Below, one piece after another: positions 7,880 to 15,440 of a stretch of DNA of 36,491 bases; position 1 is the stretch's first letter; each line of letters begins with the position of its first letter. The stretch is from the NCBI GenBank assembly GCA_016876015.1, contig VGOD01000028.1, positions 1 to 36,491 on the forward strand. Reading direction: 5' to 3'. The translations under genes were made by a program, and so were the position numbers. Under the pieces are notes generated by a model, which was not told where the DNA came from, ran no database searches, and saw nothing but the letters and a program-made list of their open reading frames with translations. Source of the stretch: Chloroflexota bacterium. GTDB taxonomy: Bacteria > Chloroflexota > Anaerolineae > CG2-30-64-16.

Positions 7880-7966
7880 AGACCTTCGAGGTCTTTGGAG
7901 ACCTCAAAGGTCTTGCTTCAAAACTCATAATCAGACCTTTGAGGTCTTTGGAGACCTCAAAGGTCT
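7880..7966. repeat. Two tandem copies of a 34-bp palindromic repeat
   Basis: Each copy is AGACCTTTGAGGTCT, a TTGG loop and the reverse complement arm (7880-7913 with one mismatch, 7933-7966 perfect). Both are followed by TGCTTCA, so the full unit is 53 bp. They lie directly after the tRNA and form the 3' end of the leftward zinc-ribbon gene, whose last codons and stop are made of the second copy. Confidence 0.85.
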
Positions 7967-8173
7967 TGCTTCAGGTCCAGCGGCCGGCGTGATGAAACCA
8001 GATCCTTTGTCCCTGCTGAACCACTTCACCAGCCCGCGCAGCCGGCCCGGCGCGGGCGCCAAACGCCGGCACATCGGGCAACGATCGGGCCGCGGGCCGG
8101 CCGCCTGCTCGGCCACGGTCCAGGCGAAGCTGACATCGCATTCGCGGCATCGGACAAACACATCCTGAGACAT
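7931..8173 (-). pseudogene. Zinc-ribbon/cold-shock fusion protein, truncated in the cold-shock domain
   Basis: An 80-residue frame. Residues about 5-40 form a zinc ribbon (CREC ... CPMC) of the type that begins many bacterial zinc-ribbon/CSD proteins. GLVKWFSRDKGSGFITP then matches the first strands of a cold-shock domain with its aromatic RNA-binding motif. After the residues AAG the frame enters the palindromic repeat, which encodes the tail PEARPLRSPKTSKV and the stop. A normal cold-shock domain would continue for roughly 45 residues, so the gene has lost its 3' half. The zinc ribbon may still be made. The ATG overlaps the methyltransferase stop by 1 nt (TGATG), which indicates coupled translation at the end of the operon. 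Confidence 0.75.
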
Positions 8174-8835
8174 CAGTCGCCGCCGCTCGGCTTGAACACG
8201 AGCACGTAGTGAAACAATCCTCCAGTTGCCTGGATCAGCTCAAATCCGGCATCCCTGCACCACCGGATCACCGTCCGTCGCAACGGATAGTCAGGGTCGA
8301 AGACCAGTTCGCCGATTGCCAGACGGCCGTCCGGCTTGAGCACACGACGGATTTCGGCCAGCGCACGACCCTTGTCGGGGACCTCGCTCAGCACGGTGAC
8401 CATGAAGGCGCGATCCATGCTGGCTGCGGGCAGGGGCAGCTCATACGCTGAGGCGACCTGCGCGACGACATTGCCGACGCCGGTCTTGCGCAGATGCGCC
8501 TCGAGCCGCGAGATCATCGCCGGCTGGATGTCGAAGGCGTGCACCTGGCCCGCAGGTCCCACCCGCCGCGCTGCGTCCACGGTGAATGCGCCGCCCCCGG
8601 GCCCGATCTCCACGACCTGCATCCCAGGCTGCAAGTCCAGCGGGCCGATGACCTGCTCCGGCGGCTGAATTCTGCGTCGCAGGCGGCTGTTCAGGAACAC
8701 GGCGATGCACGGCGGGGCGGGGAAGTGCACCCACCGCTTCACCAACCGAACCACGGCCTGAATGAAGATCAGACAGCCAACGAGCGCCAGGAACAGCCAC
8801 CCGATGGCGCGACCCAGATCGGACAACAGTGACAT
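8173..8835 (-). CDS. Membrane-anchored class I SAM-dependent methyltransferase
   Basis: A 220-residue protein. One hydrophobic helix at about residues 10-30 should anchor it to the membrane. The SAM-binding motif I is VVEIGPGGGAF (residues 74-84), followed by an acidic position after the next strand (AFDIQ) and LSEVPDKGRALAEIRRVLKPDGRLAI, typical of Methyltransf_11/UbiE-like enzymes. The substrate is not evident; the membrane anchor and the lipid-related neighbours (PAP2, lipid kinase) suggest a lipid or quinone, which is inference. The start follows GGCGGAG. It sits 21 nt after the PAP2 gene in the leftward operon. Confidence 0.8.
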   Translation of the reverse strand: MSLLSDLGRAIGWLFLALVGCLIFIQAVVRLVKRWVHFPAPPCIAVFLNSRLRRRIQPPEQVIGPLDLQPGMQVVEIGPGGGAFTVDAARRVGPAGQVHAFDIQPAMISRLEAHLRKTGVGNVVAQVASAYELPLPAASMDRAFMVTVLSEVPDKGRALAEIRRVLKPDGRLAIGELVFDPDYPLRRTVIRWCRDAGFELIQATGGLFHYVLVFKPSGGD

Positions 8836-8856
8836 GGCTCCGCCTTTCGATTCGTT

Positions 8857-9753
8857 CTATTGACGTGGCCGCGCTCCTGCCAGGCGCATGCGCACGAACG
8901 CCCACGGCGCGATCAGCGCGGCGAAGAGGCCGATGGTTGAGTAGCGCACGAACCGGAACACCGGCTCGGGATCGAGTCCGTCGAAGGCGGCCTTGAGGCC
9001 GAAGCGCAGCGCGAAGAGCACGGCCACACCCAGCGCCAGCCGCAACGCCTGTTTGGGCCACGAGCCGGCTGCCTCGAACCTCACCCAACGGCGCTCCAGC
9101 GCGATGCCGATGCCCATCCCCAACAGCATGGCTGCGCCAGTCACGGCCGATTCATCGGAAGTGGGAAAGATGAGCAACAGGAGGGCGGGGACGAGCACAG
9201 CCAGGCCGATCTGCCAGGCCAGGCGGCGTCGCGCCAGCCAGGCTTCAACCATCGGCTCCAACTTGAGATAGATCAGCAGCAGCCCCGCGCCCAAGATGTA
9301 GCCGCCGAGCAGGTCGGTGGGGAAGTGCAGGCCCAGATAGATGCGCGAGAGGGGGACGAGAATCATGAGCGCCGCGGCCACGATCCACAGCCACGGCCGG
9401 CGGAACTGCGCGGCCAGGTAGCCCCAGATGACGACCGTGTTCTGCGTGTGGCCGCTGGGCAGGCCGCCGCCGGTCACGTCGAAGAGCTGCAGCACGCGGC
9501 TGTCGTACTGGAATGGCCGCGGTTGCGCTGCCAGCACCTTTGCGACTGCGTTCGACCATGCCGAGAAGAGGAACACCACCGCCAGTCGTGCGCCCGTGCG
9601 CCGGTCCAGACACCAGTAGATCAGCGGCAGCAGGAGCATGAAGAATTCCTCTTCGCCCAACAGAGTGAACCCCTTGAACGGCAGATCGAGGACAGGGTGG
9701 AACTGCTGAAACCACAGGACGACGTTCGCGCCCCAGTCAAGGATGGTTTGCAT
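8857..9753 (-). CDS. PAP2-family membrane phosphatase
   Basis: A 298-residue integral membrane protein. All three parts of the PAP2 signature are visible: KVLAAQPRP (K72, R79), PSGH (residues 99-102) and SRIYLGLHFPTD (R137, H143, D147). These enzymes remove phosphate from lipids such as phosphatidic acid or undecaprenyl pyrophosphate at the membrane. The C-terminal half holds additional hydrophobic helices beyond the catalytic core. The start is 1 nt after the antiporter stop. With the lipid kinase two genes upstream it could form a phosphorylation/dephosphorylation pair. Confidence 0.88.
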   Translation of the reverse strand: MQTILDWGANVVLWFQQFHPVLDLPFKGFTLLGEEEFFMLLLPLIYWCLDRRTGARLAVVFLFSAWSNAVAKVLAAQPRPFQYDSRVLQLFDVTGGGLPSGHTQNTVVIWGYLAAQFRRPWLWIVAAALMILVPLSRIYLGLHFPTDLLGGYILGAGLLLIYLKLEPMVEAWLARRRLAWQIGLAVLVPALLLLIFPTSDESAVTGAAMLLGMGIGIALERRWVRFEAAGSWPKQALRLALGVAVLFALRFGLKAAFDGLDPEPVFRFVRYSTIGLFAALIAPWAFVRMRLAGARPRQ

Positions 9754-9754
9754 A

Positions 9755-10807
9755 TCATACCCTCAAGAAGAAGAATGCCAGGGCCAGGATCACGTACACG
9801 GCCAGCAGTTGCGCGCCTTCCAGCCAGTTGGTCTCGCCGTCTTGGGCAATGAAGGCCGCGATCAGCACGCCGGCAAACAGCGCGATGATCTCGAACTGGT
9901 TGAACACCAGCGTCAGAGGGTGTCCCATCAGCAGGCTGACGAAGACCAGCACCGGCGCAATGAACAGGGCAATCTGCAAGCTGGAGCCGAGCGATACGGC
10001 CATGCTCAGTTCCATCTTGTTTTTCCAGGCGGCCTGCACTGCCACGGCATGTTCGGCCACGTTGCCCACCAGCGGCACGACGATGATGCCGATGAAGAAC
10101 TCGGAGATGCCCAGCGTGGCGACGGTGTGCTCGACTGCGCCGACCAGGATCTCGCTCAACCAGGCGATGAGGACAGTGGAAGCAATCAGCAGAACGATAG
10201 ACTTACGCGTGGTCCACGCAGGATGGTGCGCAGATTCGACCTCTTGGCCCAACTTCGGCTCGACGCTGGTATAGCGAAAGGCGAAGACCAGGCCCAGGGC
10301 GTACAGGGTCAGCATCGTCGCCGCCGTGCCCAGGCTCAGGCTTTCCACCGGCCCGAAAGCCTCGGTGTGGGCAAAGAAGAAGAGGGAGGGCACCATCAGG
10401 GCCAGCACGGCCAGGATGAGTTGGGTTGCGTTCACGCCGGCCTGCATCTTGTCAAACCGCTGACCGCCGTTCTTGAGGCCGCCCAGGAACACGCTCAAAC
10501 CCATGATCAGCAAGACATTGCCCAGGATCGAGCCGGTGATCGAAGCCTTCACCAGCTCGAGCAGCCCGGCGCGGATGGCAAACAGGGTGATGATCAACTC
10601 TGCGGCGTTGCCCAGGGTCGCATTCAGCAGGCCGCCGACGCGTGGGCCGGTGTGCGCGGCCAACTCTTCGGTGGCCTGGCCCAGGATGCCGGCGACCGGG
10701 ACCACGGCCAGGGCTGATGCGATGAACAACAGGGTGGGCGACCAACCCAGGAGACGCCCAACGATGGCAACCGGCGCGAACACGAGCAAGATGTTCAAGT
10801 ATTTCAT
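9755..10807 (-). CDS. Calcium/proton antiporter (CaCA family, Cax type)
   Basis: A 350-residue membrane protein with about 11 hydrophobic segments. The two inverted half-repeats each carry the family's ion-binding helix: GNAAELIITLFAI (about residues 67-79) and GNVAEHAVAV in the second half, between them an acidic loop. Such proteins export Ca2+ in exchange for protons. An upstream ATG would extend the frame by 22 residues, but the ATG at 10807 overlaps the lipid-kinase stop as ATGA and gives a start at MKYLNILLVF, so it is preferred. Confidence 0.88.
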   Translation of the reverse strand: MKYLNILLVFAPVAIVGRLLGWSPTLLFIASALAVVPVAGILGQATEELAAHTGPRVGGLLNATLGNAAELIITLFAIRAGLLELVKASITGSILGNVLLIMGLSVFLGGLKNGGQRFDKMQAGVNATQLILAVLALMVPSLFFFAHTEAFGPVESLSLGTAATMLTLYALGLVFAFRYTSVEPKLGQEVESAHHPAWTTRKSIVLLIASTVLIAWLSEILVGAVEHTVATLGISEFFIGIIVVPLVGNVAEHAVAVQAAWKNKMELSMAVSLGSSLQIALFIAPVLVFVSLLMGHPLTLVFNQFEIIALFAGVLIAAFIAQDGETNWLEGAQLLAVYVILALAFFFLRV

Positions 10808-11853
10808 GGCAGACCACTGATCTCCTTGAAGGCGCTCTGGGCATCGCGGGCCACACGCACAACCCATTGCCACGGCGTTTCAGGCTGTAACCATTCGGCA
10901 TCCTGCACGAACAGGCTGGCAGGCGCGCACGGCGGCACCAGCAGACGCAGCGCGTTCGGCACGGTCTCGATGGCGATCGGCGTATAGCCAATCGGCTCGC
11001 CATCCACGTGAATCGGCAGCGGTTTTCCGGTCTTCACCTCGATTCGCCGCGCCCGAAAAACGTCTACCTCGGGATCCTGCAGGTGGCGACTGAAGAGCAG
11101 ACGTAAGGCGTGTAGGATCGTACGCGCGGGGCCGCGCCCCTGGAAACAATAGACGTTCAGCCAGCCGTCATCCATCGCCGCGCTGGGCGCTATCTTGAAG
11201 AAGATGCCGTAGAGCTGGATGTTGCTGGCCTCCAGCATGATCAGCCGCCGGCTGACGCGGTGACCATCCACGCGCACGACTGCGGGCATGCCCAGATAAT
11301 CCCGCAACGTCGAATAGGCGGCCACAAAGAAAGCGCCGAGGCCGAGTCGCTGCCGGCGCTCACGATCGCTTTCCACGATCAGGTTGAGTTGGGCGTCGAA
11401 GCCGACGCCACACCAGCATAGAAAGTGATGCACGTGACCCTGGCCTCCCAACGGCGTCACTCGCCCCACATCTACCTGGTGAATCCGACCGTCAGTCAGC
11501 AGTCGGGCCGATTCCAGCATGGGATGGGGATGGAGGCCGCCAGGAACGGGCAAGCCCAACTGCCGCGCAAAGACGTTCCCGCTGCCCCCAGGCAACACCG
11601 CGAGCGCGGTCTCCGCACCGACCAGCCCGTCCACGGTCTGCGCGATCGTGCCGTCGCCGCCGGCCACGAACACAGCGTCGCACTTGCGGGCAGCCGCGGC
11701 GCGCGCATAGGTGGTCGCATCGCCCTGGCCGAGCGTGCGCTCGACGCCGACGATCTCCCAGTTCCGTTCATTCAGGAGCGCGATCGCCTGCTGCAGCTCA
11801 TCTTCGAGCGGATATTGGCCAGCCTCAGGGTTGTATATGACGATCGCCTTCAT
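10804..11853 (-). CDS. Diacylglycerol kinase family lipid kinase (YegS/DgkB-like)
   Basis: A 349-residue soluble kinase. The nucleotide motif GGDGT is at residues 65-69, and LPGGSGNVFARQLG matches the PxGTxNxxA motif that follows in DgkB and YegS. The C-terminal half is beta-rich, as in the family. It would phosphorylate diacylglycerol or a related lipid at the inner face of the membrane; substrate is not certain. It starts 50 nt after the MeaB-like gene and overlaps the antiporter by 4 nt, so it sits inside the operon. Confidence 0.85.
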   Translation of the reverse strand: MKAIVIYNPEAGQYPLEDELQQAIALLNERNWEIVGVERTLGQGDATTYARAAAARKCDAVFVAGGDGTIAQTVDGLVGAETALAVLPGGSGNVFARQLGLPVPGGLHPHPMLESARLLTDGRIHQVDVGRVTPLGGQGHVHHFLCWCGVGFDAQLNLIVESDRERRQRLGLGAFFVAAYSTLRDYLGMPAVVRVDGHRVSRRLIMLEASNIQLYGIFFKIAPSAAMDDGWLNVYCFQGRGPARTILHALRLLFSRHLQDPEVDVFRARRIEVKTGKPLPIHVDGEPIGYTPIAIETVPNALRLLVPPCAPASLFVQDAEWLQPETPWQWVVRVARDAQSAFKEISGLP

Positions 11854-11903
11854 AACCTATGCAAGATACCTTCAGAAGCAGGCGACATCGAAATCGGTCA
11901 TTT

Positions 11904-12932
11904 TCAGGACCGACCCGCCGTCTCATCGCGCCGGCAGCTTGCCTGCGCCAGAAGCCGCTCGACTGCGGCGTAGGGATCAATCTCCCGGCGCACAATGGCA
12001 TCCACGGCCGCCGGCAGTTGGCCAGCCGGCAAGCGCGTCATGAGATCGGCCAGCAGTCGCTCACGCAATATGTGATCGAGCGCGGCAGCCGCGCGCGTCG
12101 CCTGGCGTTTCTGGAGTTGCCCCGTGGCGACCAGATGCCGTCGATGGCTCTCGATCCAATCTCGCAGCTCCACGACCCCTTCTCCGGCCGTCGCGATCGT
12201 CTTGAGGATGGGCGGCAGCCAGCCGCCATCCTCCTGTGGACCGGGCTCGGCATGGCCAGCAGGGCCCCCGTGTCCATGGTGGTGATGTCCGGCGGCTGCG
12301 GGGATCAGTCCCTGCATCATCTTCAGCGCCAGCGCCGCGCGGTCAGCGCCCTCGCGGTCCGCTTTGTTGACCACGAAGAGGTCCGCAATTTCGAGCACGC
12401 CGGCCTTGAGCGCCTGAACGTCGTCGCCCATGTCTGGCGCTTCCACCACCACGGTCGTGTGGGCTGCGCTGGCGATCTCGACCTCTGCCTGACCCACGCC
12501 GACCGTCTCCACCAGGATGCGGTCGAAGCCGGCCGCATCGAGAACGAGTATCACATCCGCGGTCGCACGAGCCAATCCACCCAGGCTGCCGCGCGTGGCC
12601 ATGCTGCGAATGAATACGCCGGGATCGCCGGCCAGATCGCGCATCCGCACCCGGTCGCCCAGCAGCGCGCCGCCAGAGAAGGGGCTGGTGGGATCCACTG
12701 CGACGATGCCGATAGTCTTGTCTTGCGCCCGGTAGACGCGCGCCAGGGCATTGACCAGGGTGGATTTGCCCGTGCCGGGCGCGCCGGTGATGCCGATGAT
12801 GTGTGCGCCGCCGGTGCGCGGATAGAGGTCGGCCAGCAGAGAGCGCGCGTCTGGCCCGTCATCTTCCACTTGGGAGATGGCGCGGGCGAGGCCGCGACGA
12901 TTGGCAGCGAGAAGTTGGGTAGCCAGTTGCAT
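11904..12932 (-). CDS. meaB: MeaB/ArgK-family GTPase with a histidine-rich insertion
   Basis: A 342-residue SIMIBI-class GTPase. The P-loop GAPGTGKST is at residues 50-58, followed by VDPTSPFSGGALLGDR (switch region), ETVGVGQAEVE and the guanine-recognition motif NKAD (189-192). MeaB loads and protects B12-dependent acyl-CoA mutases such as methylmalonyl-CoA mutase; no mutase gene is in the window. Unusual is a histidine-rich stretch HHHHGHGG (216-223) with another His at 227, in a loop where family members normally have none that I know of. The ATG at 12932 lies just 9 nt after a perfect -10 box, so the frame's longer start at 13016 is rejected. Confidence 0.85.
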   Translation of the reverse strand: MQLATQLLAANRRGLARAISQVEDDGPDARSLLADLYPRTGGAHIIGITGAPGTGKSTLVNALARVYRAQDKTIGIVAVDPTSPFSGGALLGDRVRMRDLAGDPGVFIRSMATRGSLGGLARATADVILVLDAAGFDRILVETVGVGQAEVEIASAAHTTVVVEAPDMGDDVQALKAGVLEIADLFVVNKADREGADRAALALKMMQGLIPAAAGHHHHGHGGPAGHAEPGPQEDGGWLPPILKTIATAGEGVVELRDWIESHRRHLVATGQLQKRQATRAAAALDHILRERLLADLMTRLPAGQLPAAVDAIVRREIDPYAAVERLLAQASCRRDETAGRS

Positions 12933-12941
12933 GACAGGCTG

Positions 12942-12971
12942 ATTATAGCATACCCACGCGAGGCAACTCAA
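12942..12971 (-). promoter_or_regulatory. Leaderless-type promoter of the MeaB-led operon
   Basis: On the minus strand TTGAGT (12971-12966), an 18-nt spacer and TATAAT (12947-12942), with an extended TGC before the -10 box. The ATG at 12932 comes 9 nt after the -10 box and there is no ribosome site, so the message should start only 2-3 nt before the start codon. Confidence 0.65.
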
Positions 12972-13208
12972 ACAGAGCTTGGGCTGCTGAACCCCGCTCA
13001 TATTGTCCCTTCCCACCTGGCGAAGCTGGCGCCGGCGGCCAGGCCGCCGGCAGCGACCGCCGGTCTTCGTTCATGCGTAACCCGCAAGAGAGACCTGATG
13101 CGATCCATCCGGCCGATTGGCTGGCTCATTCTCTGCATGGCTGGCGCTCCCTGCCGATCTCTCGCGTACTCCGTGATAGCACAATCGTGACACAAACCTT
13201 CAGATCCA
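12972..13208. other. Non-coding stretch upstream of the MNT/HEPN pair
   Basis: No convincing gene is seen between the MeaB promoter and the promoter at 13209. A GC-rich hairpin with 8-bp arms (GCCGGCGG and its complement around CCAGG) occurs near 13030-13052. A leftward 98-codon frame at 12998-13294 has no family resemblance and no ribosome site and is left out. Confidence 0.5.
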
Positions 13209-13237
13209 TTGACAATCCCCGTCGTTTGTAGTAACAT
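13209..13237 (+). promoter_or_regulatory. Candidate promoter upstream of the MNT/HEPN pair
   Basis: TTGACA (13209-13214) and TAACAT (13232-13237) are 17 nt apart. This would give a leader of about 190 nt. A second candidate, TTGACG at 13376 with a weaker CATGAT at 13399 (17-nt spacing), would give a leader of about 20 nt and may be the one used. Confidence 0.45.
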
Positions 13238-13274
13238 CTTCCATGCGCCGGTAAGACGCGCATCGCTGTCGCAG

Positions 13275-13305
13275 AATCCCGTCAATCCCGCCAATCCGTT
13301 GTCAC
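13275..13305 (+). repeat. Degenerate direct repeat, left of the MNT/HEPN pair
   Basis: Contains TCCCGCCAATCCGTTGTCAC. Related sequences occur right of the cassette, at 14151-14171 and 14273-14291. Confidence 0.5.
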
Positions 13306-13431
13306 TACCCAGCTGGCAGCGCTGACGCCGGCTCCGGCGACTTGGTCGGCCGCCCAGATAGTGCGCGGCGAGCTGTTGACGGACGATCCGTGTGGCGGCA
13401 TGATCTGTTCAGTAGAGATGGGGCTACCGCA

Positions 13432-13749
13432 ATGCGACCTGATCCCCGAATCGTTGACCGATTAGTGCAGGCGGTTGTAACCGCCGTGCGCCCGTTGCGG
13501 ATCATTTTGTTCGGTTCAGCGGCCCGCGGTGAGATGAGACCGGATAGCGATGTAGACGTGCTCGTGGTGATGCCGCACGGGACGCACCGTCGCAAAACCG
13601 CACAGCGACTGTATCGTCAAATGGTGGGATTGGGTATACCCTTCGATATCGTGGTGGCTACCCCCGAGGATTTGGAGCTACATCGCGGCAACCCCGGCTT
13701 GATCTACGGAACGATTCTGAGCGAAGGGAAGGAAGTCTATGCCTCCTGA
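13432..13749 (+). CDS. MNT-type nucleotidyltransferase (antitoxin of a HEPN/MNT pair)
   Basis: A 105-residue minimal nucleotidyltransferase. The fold's signature is present: ILFGSAARG (residues 25-33) followed by DSDVDVLVV, with D40 and D42 as metal ligands. In HEPN/MNT modules this protein neutralises the HEPN partner, in studied cases by adding AMP to it. The ATG at 13432 matches the usual start of the family; a longer frame from 13342 adds 30 unrelated residues. The 3' end overlaps the HEPN gene by 11 nt. Local GC is slightly lower than in the operons on either side. Confidence 0.8.
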   Translation: MRPDPRIVDRLVQAVVTAVRPLRIILFGSAARGEMRPDSDVDVLVVMPHGTHRRKTAQRLYRQMVGLGIPFDIVVATPEDLELHRGNPGLIYGTILSEGKEVYAS

Positions 13750-14170
13750 GGCCCACGCGCCAGGTAGCCCTGCGGATTGGCTGCGTCACGCTTATAGCGA
13801 TCTGGCATTGGCAAGCACTACACCGCTCCCGCAGATTCTACTGGAGCAGCTTTGCTTTCACGCGCAGCAGGCGGCCGAAAAAGCTCTCAAGGCAATCCTG
13901 GTCGCATACAACGTTTCCGTTCCACGCACCCACAATCTCCGAACGCTTTTCGACCTTTTGCCAGCGGATGTTCCCGTGCCGCCCGACATCCAGGAGGCGG
14001 CGGGACTGAGTGACTACGCCGTCGCGAGCCGTTATCCAGGGATCAGCGAACCGGTCGAGGCCGAGGAATACCGAGAGGCAGTTGATCTGGCCGAAGTGGT
14101 TGTCTACTGGGCGGAGCGGGTGATTAGTTTGAGGTCGCTTGATCCGAGTTATCCCACTGATCCGTTGTGA
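13739..14170 (+). CDS. HEPN-domain protein (toxin partner of the MNT gene)
   Basis: A 143-residue helical protein of the HEPN family (PF05168 type): FHAQQAAEKALKAILVAYNV is the characteristic second helix, followed by RTHNLRTLFDLL and ASRYPG. HEPN toxins are often RNases with an Rx4-6H motif. That motif is not clear here, so RNase activity is uncertain. It overlaps the MNT gene by 11 nt, the normal arrangement for these pairs. The last codons and the stop coincide with a degenerate repeat at 14151-14171. Confidence 0.8.
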   Translation: MPPEAHAPGSPADWLRHAYSDLALASTTPLPQILLEQLCFHAQQAAEKALKAILVAYNVSVPRTHNLRTLFDLLPADVPVPPDIQEAAGLSDYAVASRYPGISEPVEAEEYREAVDLAEVVVYWAERVISLRSLDPSYPTDPL

Positions 14171-14291
14171 CTTCTCGCCCGCCGAAGCTGACGCCGACCC
14201 CGCGACCTGACCTGCCGCAGCAACCGCCCTTTCCGTTCACAAGCCTACCCGCCGACGGCGTGGATTCGATCCATCCCGCTGATTCGTTGTC
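14151..14291 (+). repeat. Degenerate direct repeats, right of the MNT/HEPN pair
   Basis: ATCCCACTGATCCGTTGTGAC (14151-14171, in the gene's 3' end) and ATCCCGCTGATTCGTTGTC (14273-14291) are clearly related to each other and to the sequence at 13275-13305. No gene is seen between 14171 and 14345. Confidence 0.5.
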
Positions 14292-14345
14292 TTCGTTGTC
14301 CCCTTGCCGAATCACACATAAAACGCCAACTCCCACATCGTGAGT

Positions 14346-14374
14346 TTGACAAAATCGGGAAGCGCGGCTACAAT
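14346..14374 (+). promoter_or_regulatory. Consensus promoter with no gene directly behind it
   Basis: A perfect TTGACA (14346-14351), a 17-nt spacer and TACAAT (14369-14374). Transcription would begin near 14381. The next start codon is at 14680, leaving about 300 nt of leader or a separate RNA. Confidence 0.7.
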
Positions 14375-14380
14375 TGACCC

Positions 14381-14600
14381 AACCTCGTCGCCGTGACGAG
14401 GCGCTTTCCCTGGCGGTGGCCGATGACGCTCACGTTCTGTGCCGCCCCCCCCCGTTGCCAACTTCTGTCGCGGCGCAAACGCGACCGACAGGCGGACGCC
14501 GGCCGCGTCCGCTTGATTTCGCGCCGATTTTCGACACTCGAGACCGTTCCCAAATGGCGCCAGCACGCGGACTGGCTGAGTGCAGGGTGCAACCCTGTTG
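14381..14600 (+). ncRNA. Candidate structured RNA or long structured leader
   Basis: Four hairpins follow the promoter: CCTCGTC/GACGAGG (14383-14401) at the predicted 5' end, TGTCG..CGACA with an inner GCG/CGC (14466-14490), GCGGACGC/GCGTCCGC (14492-14512) and CAGGGT/ACCCTG (14583-14597). No open frame in this stretch resembles a protein. A run of nine C lies at 14445-14453. I do not recognise a known RNA family (not tmRNA, SRP RNA or RNase P RNA by their core motifs). The end is arbitrary; no terminator was found. Confidence 0.3.
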
Positions 14601-14679
14601 ACCGCGGTCGACCGACTGTCGTGGTACCCGAATTGTCCCTTCATAAAGTCAACGATTGCTTTCATGATGGAGGCGCGAG

Positions 14680-15440
14680 ATGAAGAAACTGTTTTTAGCC
14701 GGGATTCTGATGCTTCTGCTGATGCTCATACCCTGGTTTGTGTCACAGGCTCTCACTGTCCCGCAGGAGGCAACGAGTTTTCCTGAGCTAGACTCTGGTA
14801 AGCCCGAATCGTACGGGCTTAAGCCCGGCTACCAGCCCTTTCCTGATGACAGCCTAAGGGATACCAAAGCTAGAGAAGAGTTGGCGCAAGGAGAGTACAG
14901 ATTTACGTGGATTTCAGGGATGCCGGACTACGAGCAGTGGTGGGTCTGGTCTTTGCCTCCATGCTATGTTGGCTGTACCCCGACCGCATCAGGCAACATC
15001 GTAGGTTATTGGACAGACCATGGGTATCCCGCGTTAATGAGCGGCAGCAGCGGTGGTGAGACGACGATTTGCGCCGGTTCTTGCACAACTGCCGTTGAGC
15101 GACTACGCCAACTGATGCAGACGTACTGCGATTACTGGCTCGGTGATTGGAAGATAGACCCCAGTGGATTTGTTAAGGGAGAGAATATCGTCCCAGGATT
15201 GCAAAGCTATTTCAGCGAGAAAGGCTACACATTCCAAATACAGTCGTACTGGGATCCGAGCTTCGGTGCGCTATTGGAGGACTACTACTTGCTCTATAGA
15301 CTCTCTTCTTTGAAGATCACTGGGTAGTACTGGGCGGCGAGCAGTACTTCTACGTTGTCAGAAAGGTGAACGCTACTGGCGTGTATGCAGACTCGAATCG
15401 CGTCGGGGTGTTTGTGTTTGATGTTCATCCAGGATACTGA
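14680..15440 (+). pseudogene. Secreted C39-like cysteine peptidase, frameshifted near the catalytic His
   Basis: The frame from 14680 encodes a signal peptide (residues 1-24) and a C39-like domain with the active-site cysteine C99 in GCTPTASGNIVGYW. It stops at 15327 after a tail SSLKITG. In another frame, from about 15312, the sequence continues EDHWVVLGGEQYFYVVRKV and ends VFVFDVHPGY with a stop at 15438. DHWVVLGG is the expected catalytic-His segment, so one frameshift, between 15297 and 15312 in a CT-rich run, has split the gene. A TAG at 15297 in the second frame limits its position. A GGAGG ribosome site precedes the ATG by 6 nt. The gene is poorer in GC than its neighbours, which suggests transfer. 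A base-calling error could also explain the shift. Confidence 0.7.

Noticed and set aside
7880..7966. Possible CRISPR array
   Set aside because: Only two palindromic units with a 19-bp gap, no cas genes, and each unit is one long palindrome, unlike a repeat-spacer array.
12998..13294. Leftward 98-codon frame between the MeaB promoter and the MNT/HEPN pair
   Set aside because: No family motif or ribosome site, and it overlaps promoter and repeat sequence.
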